From positions 61,566,266 to 61,630,265 of the forward strand of contig OY288253.1 of the NCBI GenBank assembly GCA_958450325.1: a stretch of DNA of 64,000 nt. Reading direction: 5' to 3'. Position numbers and translations under genes: made by a program. The DNA comes from Agrostemma githago. Taxonomy: Eukaryota; Streptophyta; Magnoliopsida; Caryophyllales; Caryophyllaceae. Below, piece after piece: positions 1 through 12,025 of the stretch. The first letter of the stretch is position 1. Every line of letters begins with the position of its first letter. Under the pieces are notes generated by a model. That model did no database searches. It was not told the origin of the DNA and was given only the letters and a program-made list of their open reading frames with translations.

Positions 1-2456
1 TGTTTTGTTGACGATGTCTTTATCATCTTAGAGGTGATAGAGGATCTGATCTTATGAATTTAAAGCAAAATTTATCATTTATGGTCAACTAGAATCAATT
101 TGTCGGTTTAAAGAGCAAAAGTTTTTTTTTTTTGCCAAAGATCTACAACAGTGTCCTAATCACCTACCATTTAGCGCACTTGAAACTAAATCATGTGCTA
201 TGGTATTAAGTGATCTAGGAATAAAGAGCAAAAGTTGTTGGAATGAGTATGAAGTGAAACAAGAGAGTAGCTGCGCTTGGACGATTTTGTTGGGCTCAAA
301 AGTAACTTATGCAGGGAATGAATCAAACAGAATGAGGAATTGGTTACTCAACCGGAAAATGCTACTGATTTTGGACAGATTTCAAGAGATGAGTGATGGA
401 CTATAAAGAATGAATATCACTTGGAGGAAGTAGTGTTATCTTCATGAACAAGAAGCACACTCACAGTTTCTATTCTTTGAAGGTGTGTTCAGGCAGGACT
501 GTCTGAATGGTTCAAGTTTAGAAACCGTATTACATGAATTTGAGGCACTTGAAATTTGAATAAACAAAATGTAGCAGTGGGTATCAGTGGAGTGATGTAC
601 CACGTTTGGAGAAGCAGAGATGAAGGCAGGATGGAGCAGCGAGTTAGCAGACCAAGTCATATTGGCAGTATAATTAAGAAGTACAGAGTAATTGATATGC
701 AAATTGAGTCAGTGTATGAGAACAAGAATCATGAAATCAATATGGTTTGTTAGCAGGATTAATAAAATGTAATGGTAGATAAATGTAGAGAGTAAATAGA
801 GTTTGTATTTGGCTGAATGTATGATGAAACACAAGAGAGTACAGTAACATTTTCCCGTAAAAATAAATGTACACATAATATATATAGAATTGGTGCAATA
901 TAGAATATTGATTGGTTTTAATTTTGTTGGTAAAAAAGGACATTAGAAGTTGAAACACATCAGAATCTTTTTTTAAGTTGTCATAGATGAATTAGAGATC
1001 AGAGGTAGTGCAAGACGAAATTCTTAGGGTTGCTAATAGGAGAAGAAAAAATACAATGGTTTAATAGCTCTTTACGGAGTAGCAACTTGACCTATTACTC
1101 GAATCAGATCAAATTTATGTTGGATTATACAGGTCACGGCAGTCTAATATCGGGCTAAGAAAAAATACGCCTGCCATTTAACGCTCTTTTGATTGTGTTT
1201 ATTGGTTAAAATTTTTTATTATCTTTTTTATTTTTATAATTATTCTTAAAACTTACGCGTAATCATTAATTTTACAGCTACTTAAGTTACATTTGGAGTA
1301 TTTTTTATGTTAAAATTATAATTAAAGTTCATCAGTAATAAACAAATTTTATTTAAGTTTTCTAGATAACGCTAAAAGATTTGTAATTAGTCAATTTGTA
1401 GTTTGTACACAATGTTTAATTGGGATTGCGAAAGATTGTGTTCTTCATAGTTAAACATCTTAGAAAATCATGTCACTAGCTTTGTTTTCGTCTAGACATG
1501 GACACGGATACGAAGACGTATCCAACACGTGATACGATGCTCTAAATTTTTAGGACATGGATACGATGAAAAAAATAATATACATATTGAAATAAAGAAA
1601 ATTAAAAATCTTTATAACTAATAGGAGTATCTAAGTTTGGTTACGTAAAGTATCACAATGTCGTAAAATTAAAAAAAAATAAGAATCAAATCAAAGTTTA
1701 TAAACCAAAAATCACTTTATTTATCTTTTTTACGTCATCCGTGCAATTTGCACGGGTTAAAACTAGTTGTTAAAAAAACCAAAACAAAAAACAACATTGT
1801 TTAATTAAAAAGTTTAAAAAAAGTTGAAAAGGAAAGGCAATTTAGCCATTTATCCAATCAATGCTGATGATCTGAAGTAATTTGACGACGTTAAGGAGTT
1901 TAGGATTGGTTGTTGATGTGCGTGGGCAGTGATGCTTCGCAGAAAACATTGATTAATCATGTGATTTGTATATATAATATTTCATAGAAACAAAATTAAT
2001 GGTGACAAACTTAATTAGACGTGGGTTTGTATTTGACGTTAATTGGTAGCTATAGAACTCACATAACAATTCCTCATTGTCTCTCTCGGTTCCGTTCATT
2101 TGTTTATCTTTTACCTTATTTTGTGAGAGATATGTCAATCAAAGGTAAACAAATGATCAAGACGGAGAGAGTAAAAGTTTGTACATTTGAAATTCTTGAT
2201 TGAGTTTTTACATTATTATTTTCGTACACTATAATCACAATAACTATTTATTTAGATTGAGAGACAAGTGAATTAAATTATACGGAGTATTAATTATTGA
2301 CGAGTAAACGAAGACTATATATGAATAAGTAAAGTTCACTTCATATATTTTAACATAATTTGGTAGTTATTAATAACTTATTTAATTACATTAAAATTAT
2401 GCTATGAATTGTAAATGCATTTATATGATTCAAATTATATATTTTGTCATAATTTC
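1..2456. other. AT-rich intergenic DNA without a recognised gene
   Basis: I see no coding region with family resemblance here; the open frames are short and AT-rich. The stretch holds a Helitron-like 3' terminus (1739-1766) and two copies of the recurrent 9-mer TACGGAGTA (1073 and 2281). The rest reads as decayed intergenic DNA. I cannot exclude an unrecognised decayed transposon in the first 1 kb. Confidence 0.5.
1739..1766 (+). mobile_element. Helitron-like 3' terminus
   Basis: A 17-bp hairpin palindrome, CCGTGCAATTTGCACGG, is followed by GTTAAAACTAG and then a T. A GC-rich hairpin about 10 bp upstream of a terminal CTRR (here CTAG), inserted before T, is the standard 3' end of plant Helitrons. 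The matching 5' TC end was not located, so the element's extent is unknown. Confidence 0.6.
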
Positions 2457-2458
2457 TA

Positions 2459-2697
2459 CTCCCTCTGTTTTTTAATATAAGTTATTCTCATTTTTCGAGA
2501 CAACTCTTCTCTCTTCAATATCTCTCACAACATAAGAAAAAATACTATGAAATTTATACTCATTTGAAAAGCTCTTTTCCTAAGAAATTTTATGGTGCAA
2601 TTTTTAAAAATTTTGGGAATAATATATTTACATGAAAATTAAAGTCAAAGGCTCACCTCGAAAAGTTAAAACGTCGTATATTCTGATACGGAAGGAG
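2459..2697. mobile_element. Stowaway/mariner-type MITE
   Basis: The left end CTCCCTCTGTTTTTTAATAT is matched in inverted orientation by the right end, which reads back as CTCCTTCCGTATCAGAATAT. The roughly 239-bp segment is flanked by TA on both sides (2457-2458 and 2698-2699), the target duplication of Tc1/mariner-type elements. It has no coding capacity. It lies 8 bp left of the solo LTR. Confidence 0.7.
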
Positions 2698-3267
2698 TAC
2701 CTTATTGTAGACACCCACATTTTGACCGCCAGGTGTCTATAGCAGTTTCCGACAAACACCCGATGATGATCGGACGCTAACATGCTTTAACGTACTCGGA
2801 AACGGGCTCGACATCATGGATATTTAGCTTGGGCTTTTTAAGGAGTACAAATTTCACAAAACCAACCTCAAATTCAGGCCCAGTGGGTCGTTTCGAGTCA
2901 AATAACACTAATTTGGGTAAAACCGTTTTTTAGCGACCGAGTCAAAACCCGGTCAAAGATTTTCCCGAGGCACGTGAGTCAGCCGTGACACCTCACACGG
3001 CTGATTCATACTCAAACTCTACAAAAAATCAGCTTCACAAAATAATAAACAATTCCGTTTAAGGTAGAATTCGATCTCAAGCAGGAATCCTATCCGAAAA
3101 CCGATTCAAACACTCAACCGAGTGGAAATACTCAGCCAAGTAGCACACAACCAGCCGAGATGCCTTTCTTCTTTGCCAAGAAAACGGAATTCTCATGCTT
3201 CTCAAACTTCTACGTTTCCTATCCTAAGCGGTAGTTTAAACTCTCCTAGCCAAGGTCGGGAATTCCC

Positions 3268-3275
3268 TATAAATA
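3268..3275 (+). promoter_or_regulatory. TATA box of the solo LTR
   Basis: TATAAATA followed by GCCCC lies about 560 bp from the LTR start. The young Retand LTR has TATAAATA at the same relative distance (52286-52293 on the minus strand), so this marks the LTR promoter and the U3/R border region. Confidence 0.65.
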
Positions 3276-3879
3276 GCCCCTTGCACAACACAATTGAGAC
3301 ACACAATTAATTCATACAATCCCCGACACACAGAATTCCTGAGACATTAATTATTAGCAACATACACATCAACTTTCTGTCATTCCGACATACATAATTC
3401 CTGAAAAGCATCAACCTTAAACATCAAGAAACCGATAGTGCGTCCAAAACCCGAAGGAAACCGGTCCCGATACCTGACACCCTTCACCCGTCACCTTCAC
3501 CGAGCCACCCTAACCCGACTGACATCACTCGACGCTCCCGTGCCCGAGCCACGTCCCGACGAGCCCCGATCCGAGTAAGCCGAAGCATGTAGGTTGAGGG
3601 TGTACTAAACCCGATTTCTCCTTTTCTTCTCTTCTCCTCCTCGTCGTCCGCTTTCTTTTTACGGGTCAACCGTCGTCTTTTTTTATTTTATTTCTAATAT
3701 CGATATTAACAAAAAACTATTTTCATAACAAATATTCTTAAAAATATGATATCAATTTTCTATAATCGAATATCGTATCAAAAAGAATTATATTAAGATC
3801 TCGACGATGTTTAAAATCGTTACATCTTTTTTTCGTTCAAATTCCTTTTTTTCAAACAATTTTACAAAACCTTTTTAAA

Positions 3880-4345
3880 TTCATTCCGAATATTCGATAT
3901 CGATTTCATAATCGAATATCGGATACGACGAATATCGAAAACATGAATCGAATACAAATTAATTCATATTTTGTATGCGATTCATCAAATTTAGCAATTT
4001 CGAACAAAAAATAAAAACCGGACAGACCCGCACGCGAGTCGCGCCACGCCCAGGCGACTCGCACACAGGCCTGAAACCCGAACCTTTTTTTTACTTTTTT
4101 CGTTCGTTTTATTTTATTATTCTACGAAACGATTTCTGAAATTTATATCTTTTTCAAAACTATTCCGAGTATTTGATATTGATTTCGTAGTCAATTATCG
4201 AATACAACGAATATCGAAAATATTAGATCGAGTACAAGTTATGCAATATTTGTACGCGATTTAATCGAATCTTCGAAAAATCGTCTTCAAAAAAAAACAG
4301 ACCGACACGCGACTCGCCGGAGTCCCGGGCGAGCCGTGCGGCCGG
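3880..4345 (+). repeat. Diverged tandem duplication inside the solo LTR
   Basis: Two units of roughly 200-280 bp (about 3880-4075 and 4140-4345) share the order: TTCCGA-TATTYGATAT, a CGAATATCG-rich tract, a poly-A run, then ACAGACC followed by an inverted GC-rich pair (GCGAGTCGC with GGCGACTCGC in the first; GCGACTCGCC with GGGCGAG in the second). The place corresponds roughly to the second palindrome array of the young LTR. Confidence 0.55.
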
Positions 4346-5118
4346 CTGCCACGACGTACCTTTCTCGTTCTTTTTATTATTTTTCGAACTTCGTTTTTTT
4401 ATACAAAACAGCGTTTTAGCAATATTTTTCAGACTTCGATTAATATTTATTTTCTCGATCTCGTACATTTATTTTATTTATTTGCTATATTATTTTACAA
4501 ATCGATACTAACTCGTTTGTTCGTCCTTTGTAGCAAATTCATTCCTTTTCATCGTTTGTTTTATTATACTAAAACGAATCTCACATGCTAAATTCAAGTT
4601 TGACGTTAATTTTTCATGCATTAAACCGACTTAGCAACTCATTCAATTCCTCACATGCTTAGAAAAACAATGTTTGCATATCATTCATCGTATTACTAAC
4701 GCGCGTATTAAAAAATCATTCGATATCCTAGTAGAGGCCGCTAATGTGCGGGCGGGGTTGGGTGTTCTTAGTGAACTTCCCAACACGTACCCTCACCCCT
4801 TACTCAGAACCGTGGTTTCCGGATGTCCGAAACCATTGGCAACGAGAGTCATTCAACATACGATTAACCGCTCAAGTCGGCATCTGTATCGAACTGCAAA
4901 GGGACGAGCCCAATAAACTCTGACATCGGAAATGGGCCGTATTTTGTACACGGCCCACTACGACATAGAGTGGGCTCGAACGGTTCCGAATAACCATAAA
5001 ATTCGGTGGCGATTCCAACTTCGATTTAAATTTTAATTTAATCATCTCATATGGAGATTCATTCGCCTCCCCAAACCCGCGCGTGGCCGCGTCGGGGTGG
5101 ACCTATGTCATGTCCACA

Positions 5119-6093
5119 CTTATAACCACGTATTAGAACATACCCATGAAATTCATGGATTTCAGTTAATCTAATTTGAGGAGCCAAATCTTTAAGAAGA
5201 TAGATAACCACCAAAAATATAATTCAGAAAACTATTTTTGGACTAACTTTATAAATTATTTGAAATATCAACTATTAATCGATTACTATTTTTCTATATG
5301 AGTAATGTGTTTAAATATAAGAGTATTAAAATGAATTTTAAGTTCAAAGGAAAAAAAATCCATTTCACATTTCCTCAAAAATTTTGAGAAAAAAAAAATA
5401 ATACATGTAGACATTTTTTACTTTGAAGAGTAGCACAAATTTTTTTTAAAAAAAATCTCGCCTGAGACGATTTCACAATAATCATCTCACATAAGAATTT
5501 ATATAATCTTTGAATGAACAACCGCGTAATTTGTGCGGGATTAAAACTAGTATAATATATAGATAGATTATTTAATACATTTTGAGACATTACTCAAGTA
5601 TTTTGATTAGTTTTGCGATTTAAAAAAATATTTTTCTATACCTAAATTACAAAGTTGGTAAATAGTAAATAAAAAATGAATTTCTTATTTTAAATCTTAA
5701 ATGAAATATTATATAAGATAAAATTATTATAAATATCGTGCATTGCACGAAGTCTATACCATTTAGAATTATTTGAACTAGAAAGTTGTCATATGTGGGG
5801 CGTCTGACCTTAGTTTGGGCGTCTATAAAATTAACTCAGATTCACACTTACTAGGCTATGGTGTTCATCACTAACGGAGCTATGAGTAAACTGAACTAGG
5901 TTTGGGCCCGGGGTCATGTAAAGTAATTAAGTTAAGGATAATAAGTAGTACGGAGTAGTATGCAGTAGGTGGGTTGGTTGGCTCCCCATTGTGAAATTCT
6001 CATTTGATACGGAGGTCATTTAATATACGGTTGTTATTCATTCATCATCTTTCTTTTAATATTATGACACTTATTTACACATCCGTCTTTCTT
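5119..6093. other. Gene-free AT-rich spacer
   Basis: No coding region was recognised. It contains the solo LTR's right target duplication, a Helitron-like 3' end (5522-5550), a partial relic of a similar hairpin near 5737 (CGTGCATTGCACG), and one TACGGAGTA 9-mer (5949-5957). Confidence 0.5.
5522..5550 (+). mobile_element. Second Helitron-like 3' terminus
   Basis: An imperfect hairpin, CCGCGTAATTTGTGCGG, is followed by GATTAAAACTAG and then T. It has the same layout as the terminus at 1739-1766, with a diverged stem, so it belongs to a related Helitron lineage. No 5' end was identified. Confidence 0.5.
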
Positions 6094-6096
6094 TTA

Positions 6097-6539
6097 AGGC
6101 TTGTTTGGTTGCCCTTGTTTTTTTTGATTCATTGAAGAGCGCACTTAGTCGCATTACAATATAGGAGAGGGGGATTCGAACCTGGAACCTACCGTTCAAG
6201 AACACCTAGTCTTAACCACTAGGCTAAGACATCTTCGGTTGCCCTTGTGAAATCATAGAAAGTAGAAATTCTCATGAATTGCAAAAAAGATGGTTGTTTG
6301 GTTGCCTCAAAATTGCACAAATGTGGGAAGAGTAACTTCCCATGGAAGTTACCTCCTGGATAAATGGAGGAACTTGCTCACCAACCCCCTTTTGGTAACT
6401 TGAAATTTCCGTGAATTAAGTTACCGCATAGGTAACCAAACGCTTTTTAGAAATTCCCATGAATTATGAAAGGGAATTATTTCTCATGATTTTCTACTTC
6501 CCATGAATTTGCACTTACCCGCATCAACCTAACGAACCC
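6097..6539. mobile_element. Harbinger-type MITE with a nested SINE
   Basis: The left end AGGCTTGTTTGGTTGCC and the inverted right end GGGTTCGTTAGGTTGATG match at about 11 of the first 15 positions. TTA lies at both borders (6094-6096 and 6540-6542), fitting PIF/Harbinger target choice. About 130 bp of the length is the inserted SINE. The element has no coding capacity. The call rests on imperfect terminal repeats. Confidence 0.5.
6119..6236 (-). mobile_element. tRNA-derived SINE with 12-bp target duplication
   Basis: Read on the minus strand, the element begins with a tRNA-like head containing an A box (TAGCCTAGTGG) and a B box (GGTTCGAATCC), followed by a short body and a poly-A tail (the T run at 6119-6125). 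It is flanked by perfect 12-bp copies of GGTTGCCCTTGT (6107-6118 and 6237-6248). This is a complete retroposed unit and not a functional tRNA gene, since no cloverleaf is conserved. Confidence 0.85.
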
Positions 6540-6542
6540 TTA

Positions 6543-7319
6543 ATTGTTTTTATTTTTACTTATTTCATGCTATGGTACTTATTCGCCCAACAATTACAAT
6601 GTCACGAGTAATAATGTCGTTTAAATATTTAATGATGACAATAATTTTTATTTTAGTCATATAATGTATGATACTCCGTACCTTTTTGTGGTTAAAATGA
6701 TCTTTATCACATAGAGCCACTTTGCACATTTTCAATGGTTAGACGCACAACGTAATTCAACTTAAAGAGTATAACACCGTCTTACATTCCCCTAGATCTC
6801 CAATAAATGTAGATCAGATCTCCGATAAAAAATAAAAAAATTATCGATAAAAACATAAATTTAAAACGGATCTGTGGTACTTTTTTATTCTGGCATCGTC
6901 CTGGTGTTCATCATTCCTAAAGGCATTATAGCTCCCATTGATGTTATATGTAAGAACTTCTTGCGGAATTGTAGACTGAAATGCACTAGAGTACCTTTGG
7001 TGGCTTCATTGAGAAATACGCCGTAAAAGATACGGAGTAATAAATTGAATGCCAAAAAATAAATAAACGGAGTCAGGAAGGTAATACTCCGTATCTGATA
7101 AAAAATCATAAAGAAATTGAATTTAGGGATTTTCTACTGGCGTCCATATATTTTTAGTTTTTCTATATGGAACCTTGCATTTTTATAATCACTACCCTCC
7201 TTTTAGTTTATTACGTCACTATACTTTAATGCCGTTTTTTTACTTCCTTTTCCATCAATTGTGTTGCTTATACAAAAAGGGGATGTTTAAGATTAACATG
7301 AACAACCACTCAAGTATAG
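6543..7319. other. Gene-free AT-rich spacer
   Basis: Nothing coding was recognised. The stretch contains three copies of the TACGGAGTA 9-mer in either orientation (6672-6680, 7031-7039, 7085-7093). It ends at the poly-A tail of the LINE. Confidence 0.5.
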
Positions 7320-7388
7320 TTTTTTTTTGGTGCTACGGAGTGGGTTAAACCCTAAAAAGAAAAAACGAACAAGTAAACAAAAAGGAAA

Positions 7389-10300
7389 CTAGAAAGCACG
7401 AAAAGGAACAAAGCGCGGCCAAGACGTTCCACCCATGTCCGACTCGATCAGTTTGAAGAGGGGGGCCGGGGTGTCCGTCGTTTCCAAAATGATCAGTTGC
7501 TCCTGTTGAGTTCCTCGATTAGCGAGCCATTCAGCACATTTATTTGCTTCTCGATACACGTGGCGGTGTATTTCCACGGTCCAATTATGATCCGAAATAA
7601 GGGATTTGCACAGTTGTACCATGTGAGAGTGTGCCGTTGGAAACGAGTCAACTTGCTTCAGTAAGCCAATAATAACCAACGAGTCCGATTGGATGACTAG
7701 TCTCGTATAGTTCCTTTCTCGTGCTATTAACAACTCTCTCCCGAGAACCATGAGTTCAGCTCTAGTGACAGTGGCTAAGCCCAGATGCTCGCTGAACGCA
7801 CAAATAAGTTGTCCAGTTGAGTCCCGAAAAAATGCCACTCGCGCCTGAAACTCTTGGGTTGCCCTCGGAAGCTTCATCAATATTAAGAGCAAACCAGTTT
7901 TCAGGTGGGGAGATCCATCTAACAAGAATTTCCTCTTAACTGATCTTGGGAGACGGGTCCATCAACTCCCCCGTCTCTCTCGCTTTTTTAACCTACAACA
8001 CTCGTTTATACAGAAAGCCATCTTGTCGGCTGGTATTTCTTCTAATTTTCCAAAGGCCCAACTATTGCGCCACTTCCAGATCCACTAGACGGTCATAGAG
8101 AAGATAGTGGACCAATCCTTCAATTCCTGTTTTTCCTGATTACCAAGATTATCCGCAACCCACCTTGCAGGAGATGGGTAAACATCAAAGAAATTGTCCG
8201 GAGTCCGAAAATTGAACCAGATGGCGTGAGCTCGGAGGCAATTACGCAATAGATGCAACGTTGACTCTTCCGCTTCAAGACACTCACTGCATAACGGATC
8301 ATCCGCAAGGTCGCGTCGAGTACGATTCACATTAGTCATTATTCTATCGTGCATCACTAGCCAAAGGAACGTACAGACCCGTTGAGGAGCCCATGTCTTC
8401 CACGGTAAACGCCACATCGTATCCATGTCAATTTCTGTCTCATTCCGAATCAAGTGGATAACCGATTTCAAGGTAAATTTACCTGACGACGTCGGAGCCC
8501 AGTAGAATGAGTCATCACTATCTTCTCCTGGTACTACTTCGAATGAAGCAATGGTTCTGAGAATATCATTCTCAAGAAGGTCAGCAAACAGGAGCTTCCA
8601 TTCCGTGGCATTGTCCCACATTTCCGCTACTGTGACATCTTGTAAGTGAGTTGGGATATCTCGAGTAATCAACTCGTCAAGTGGTGTAGGAGTAGCCCAA
8701 CAGTGCGACCAAAACATCGTTCGTTGGTCATTGCCAATTGACGATTGGATTCCCTTTTGAGCGTCGAGAAACCATCCACTATGCATTTCCAAACATTCGA
8801 GCAATTATTACGATCCCCAAACATGTCCATGTCGCAACGACCCTTGTAGTATTTATGCCGGAGAACCCGAGCCCATAAGGCATTAGGTTCCGAGAGAAGT
8901 CGTCAACCGAGTTTGGCCATAAAGGCCGAGTTAACCTGTCTCATTGACCTGAGACCGAGGCCTCCATTATCTTTGTTATTTGTAACTTTGTCCCAAGATA
9001 CCAGATGCACGCCCCTCTTATCCCCTGATCTGCTCCAAAGAAATTTCCTAGAGGTTTTATCTAGTTCATCACAGACCGAGCGGGGTAGTCTAGCAGTTTG
9101 CATAACATATAAAGGGATAGTCGACAAAACTGATTGAACCAGGGTGGCACGGCCAGTCAAAGAGAGTTGTCTGGCCTTCCATCCCGTAAGTCGCTTGTTC
9201 ACTTTATTAGCAATAAATTCAAAGTTAGCTTTAGTAACCCGACCATTGAGGCCTTGAGGGTAGGCATGCCAAGATGCGTACCTAAGTCATTTGTGCATTC
9301 AATACCTAGATTCGATGTAATCTCCTGTTGAACCACCTGGTTGGTGTTAGCCGAGAAGAATACTTTCGACTTGGGTTTGCTGACCTTGAGACCAGAAGCA
9401 CGGCAAAAGACGTCTAGACATCATTTATGATGTTGGCCTGCTCAACCGTAGCTTCTCCGAATAGAATTAGATCATCCGCAAAGAACAAATGAGTAATAGA
9501 GGGGCCATCTCGACTTGTTCGGATACCCGTCCATTTGTTTCCTTCATGGGCCTGAACAATGAGTTGACTAAGCTTCTTCATACACATCGTAAAGATGTAG
9601 GGTGACAGCGGATCACCTTGTCGTATACCTCGTGTTGGAGTGAAGGTTTCAGTACGTTTTCCGTTCCAAAGCACATTTAAGCTCGTCGAGCGGATGCACT
9701 TCATTATCGTAGCAACCATACGAGTTGGGAGATTCATATCTCAAAGGGTATGAGCGATAAATGGCCATTCAAGTATGTCATAAGCCTTCTCAAGATCAAA
9801 TTTGAGGACCATAAATCCTTTTTTGCCAGTCTTAGAGCGGAGAGTGTGCAGTACCTCTTGGACAATGATGATATTGTCCGTTAATTGTCTCTTGGGCATA
9901 AAACTCGTTTGCATTGGACTTATAAGGATAGGCAAAGCCCGTTTGAGTCTGTTAACGAGCAATTCAGTGATAATTTTGTACGACACATTACAGAGGCCAA
10001 TTGGTCTGAATTGAGTGACCGAGTGTGGGTGGTCCACTTTCGGGGTAAGTCCTAGAAACGTTTCACCAAGGTCTGACGGGAAAGTCTGATCGTGGAGCGC
10101 TTGTAGGACAAGTTTGCACAGGCTCGGAGAGACGGTATGCCATTGGGTTTGGTAGAACAAGGCTTGAAAACCATCCGGTCCCGGGGCGCGGTACGGAGAC
10201 AATTGATTAAGTGCCTCCTAGATTTCAGTTATGGTATAGTCACGGTCCAAGTCGAGACGTTCCTGGGACGTAAGCTTCAGGAAAATTCCAATAGTGAGGC

Positions 10301-11855
10301 TTTCTAAGCTACCCGGAACAGTAGGACCTGCAAATAAAGTCCTGAAATAAGATACCACCATGTTTTTTACCTCCTCATTATTCCAAACCCACACCCCATT
10401 GTTGTCCTGAAGGCCTTCAATTCGGTTATGTTTGCGGCGTATGATAGTGCTTAAATGAAAAAAGTGAGTATTACGGTCTCCATCACAGATAGCTTCCATC
10501 CGCGATTTCTGAAACCAAAGCAATTCTTCCTCCTGAAGGGTTTTATCAAGTTCGTCTTTGAGTTTGATTTCACGCTTCAGAAGGTGTGGCGGGCCTCCTC
10601 TGGAAATTTTTGTTTGTATACCAAGCAATCTCCTTTGTAAGCTTCTTTTTTTTCAAAAATGTTATGGAATATGGTTTTATTCCATGCCTGAAGCTCGTCC
10701 GCGAACCGATGGATGAAAGGGGAGAAGGGTTGGTCATTTTTCCAGTGACTCGACACAAACTCCGAGAATTTGTCATGACACATCCAAGCTGCTTGGAATC
10801 TAAATGGACAATTTATTTGAGGTATGGGGGCAAATCCAGTGGTACTGACCAAGAGGGGACAGTGGTCCAATTGGTTTTGGACCAGGTGTCGCAGAGAACC
10901 CTCCGTATATAAAAGGCGTCATGTCGAGTTGCAGAGTGCGCGGTCAAGTCATGCCCATTGCCTAGTTTCCGGGGTATTTCCCCTCGACCAAATCTGGTCC
11001 AGTGTAGTCGAGTTCCAGCCAATCATTGTTCTCTATCCATTCATTGAACTTGGAACATCGTCGTCTCATAGCATTGCTACTACTATTTCGTTCCTGTAAA
11101 GACCGAGTCTCGTTGAAATCACCCATAGCTAACCACGGTTTATCATTGGTTTGGGTGAATTCCTCGAGTTCATTCCAAATTTCTTCTCGTAACGAAGGAT
11201 CAGGACTGGCGTAAATTGCTGAAAACAACCACAAGAGCTCTCCTAATTTCGATATTTCAATGAAGATATGTTGCCGGTGTAGTACGATAGGGGTCACACT
11301 AACTTGGTCTGGACTCCAGAACAACCAAATGCCTCCACTAAATCCCTCCGCCTCAACTCAAGTTTGACCAATGAAATTGAGCTGGTCACAAATGCGGGTC
11401 GCAGTATTACCGCTAACTTTAGTTTCCACCAAAGCAAGCACCGTAGGTTTATGTACCCGGATGAGTTCTTTTAACATAGAAAGAAAAATTGGACTGGCCG
11501 CACCTTGAACGTTCCATGTCATGAGGCTTATGGCTGATTGGGCAATGTTTCGAGTATTGTCCAAATTGTTCATCATTAAACTATTCATGGAAAAATGAGC
11601 TGCTAGGTCCATGGAATTAACCGTCGAGGTCAGCATTGGATTGGTCCAATGGCTTTGGCAAATTCGCCAATGTAAATTCATCTCCTGAGATGGGCATAAG
11701 TTCTGGGCTAGGCACTCCGCTAAAATTCCTTGATTCGCAGGGAGTCCCAGGAACAAAAGTAGAGTTTGGGTCTGGTTCACCAACAGGTTGTCGGGGGTCA
11801 GAGAGATCGGGTGATATTGAATCCAAGGGAGCGGGTGAGGAAGAGGAGGTGACAT
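7389..11855 (-). pseudogene. LINE ORF2 (endonuclease-RT-zinc finger-RNase H), broken
   Basis: In minus-strand order the pieces are: apurinic-like endonuclease, with MTWNVQG near 11520 and WLAMGDFNE near 11115; a linker; reverse transcriptase (9741-10202 with APGPDGF, FRPIGLCN and KFDLEKAYD; 9414-9737 with GIRQGDPLSPYIF and the catalytic FADD); the thumb and connection region (8903-9202); a zf-RVT cysteine/histidine domain (8085-8804, with CSECLEAEESTLHLLRNC); and a C-terminal RNase H-like domain (7389-7925). Frame changes or stops separate nearly all pieces, so no active protein can be made. A C-terminal RNase H is known from many plant L1 elements. Confidence 0.85.
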
Positions 11856-12025
11856 GATAAGAGTGAGGAGAGTAGTGGTTTTTCAAATGAGGTCGATGCA
11901 CCTGGGGATTGGAAGAAGCAGCACGACGAGAATTTTCTTTGCCTGTGGTAGATCTGTGGGGGTCACGTGGGGAGTTAGGAGAGAAAAGTTGTTGATTTCC
12001 CTTACGCGCATTGCTGACAATGAGA

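Larger units (their letters stand above)
2706..5118 (+). mobile_element. Solo LTR of a Retand-like Ty3/gypsy element
   Basis: The segment starts TGTAGACACCC and ends ATGTCCACA, the same termini as the LTR of the Retand-like element at 50202-52850 read on its minus strand. It is flanked on both sides by the perfect 5-bp duplication CTTAT (2701-2705 and 5119-5123). It is 2413 bp long with no internal region, so it is a solo LTR left by LTR-LTR recombination. Blocks of clear similarity to the young LTR are its first 200 bp and 4726-5118. The middle has diverged and contains its own tandem duplication. Confidence 0.88.

Noticed and set aside
200..753. Small plus-strand frames near the left edge as genes
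   Set aside because: There is no similarity to any family I know, and they overlap other-strand frames of equal quality.
6119..6236. tRNA gene on the minus strand
   Set aside because: A and B boxes are present, but the unit has a poly-A tail, a 12-bp target duplication and a second degenerate copy, so it is a SINE.
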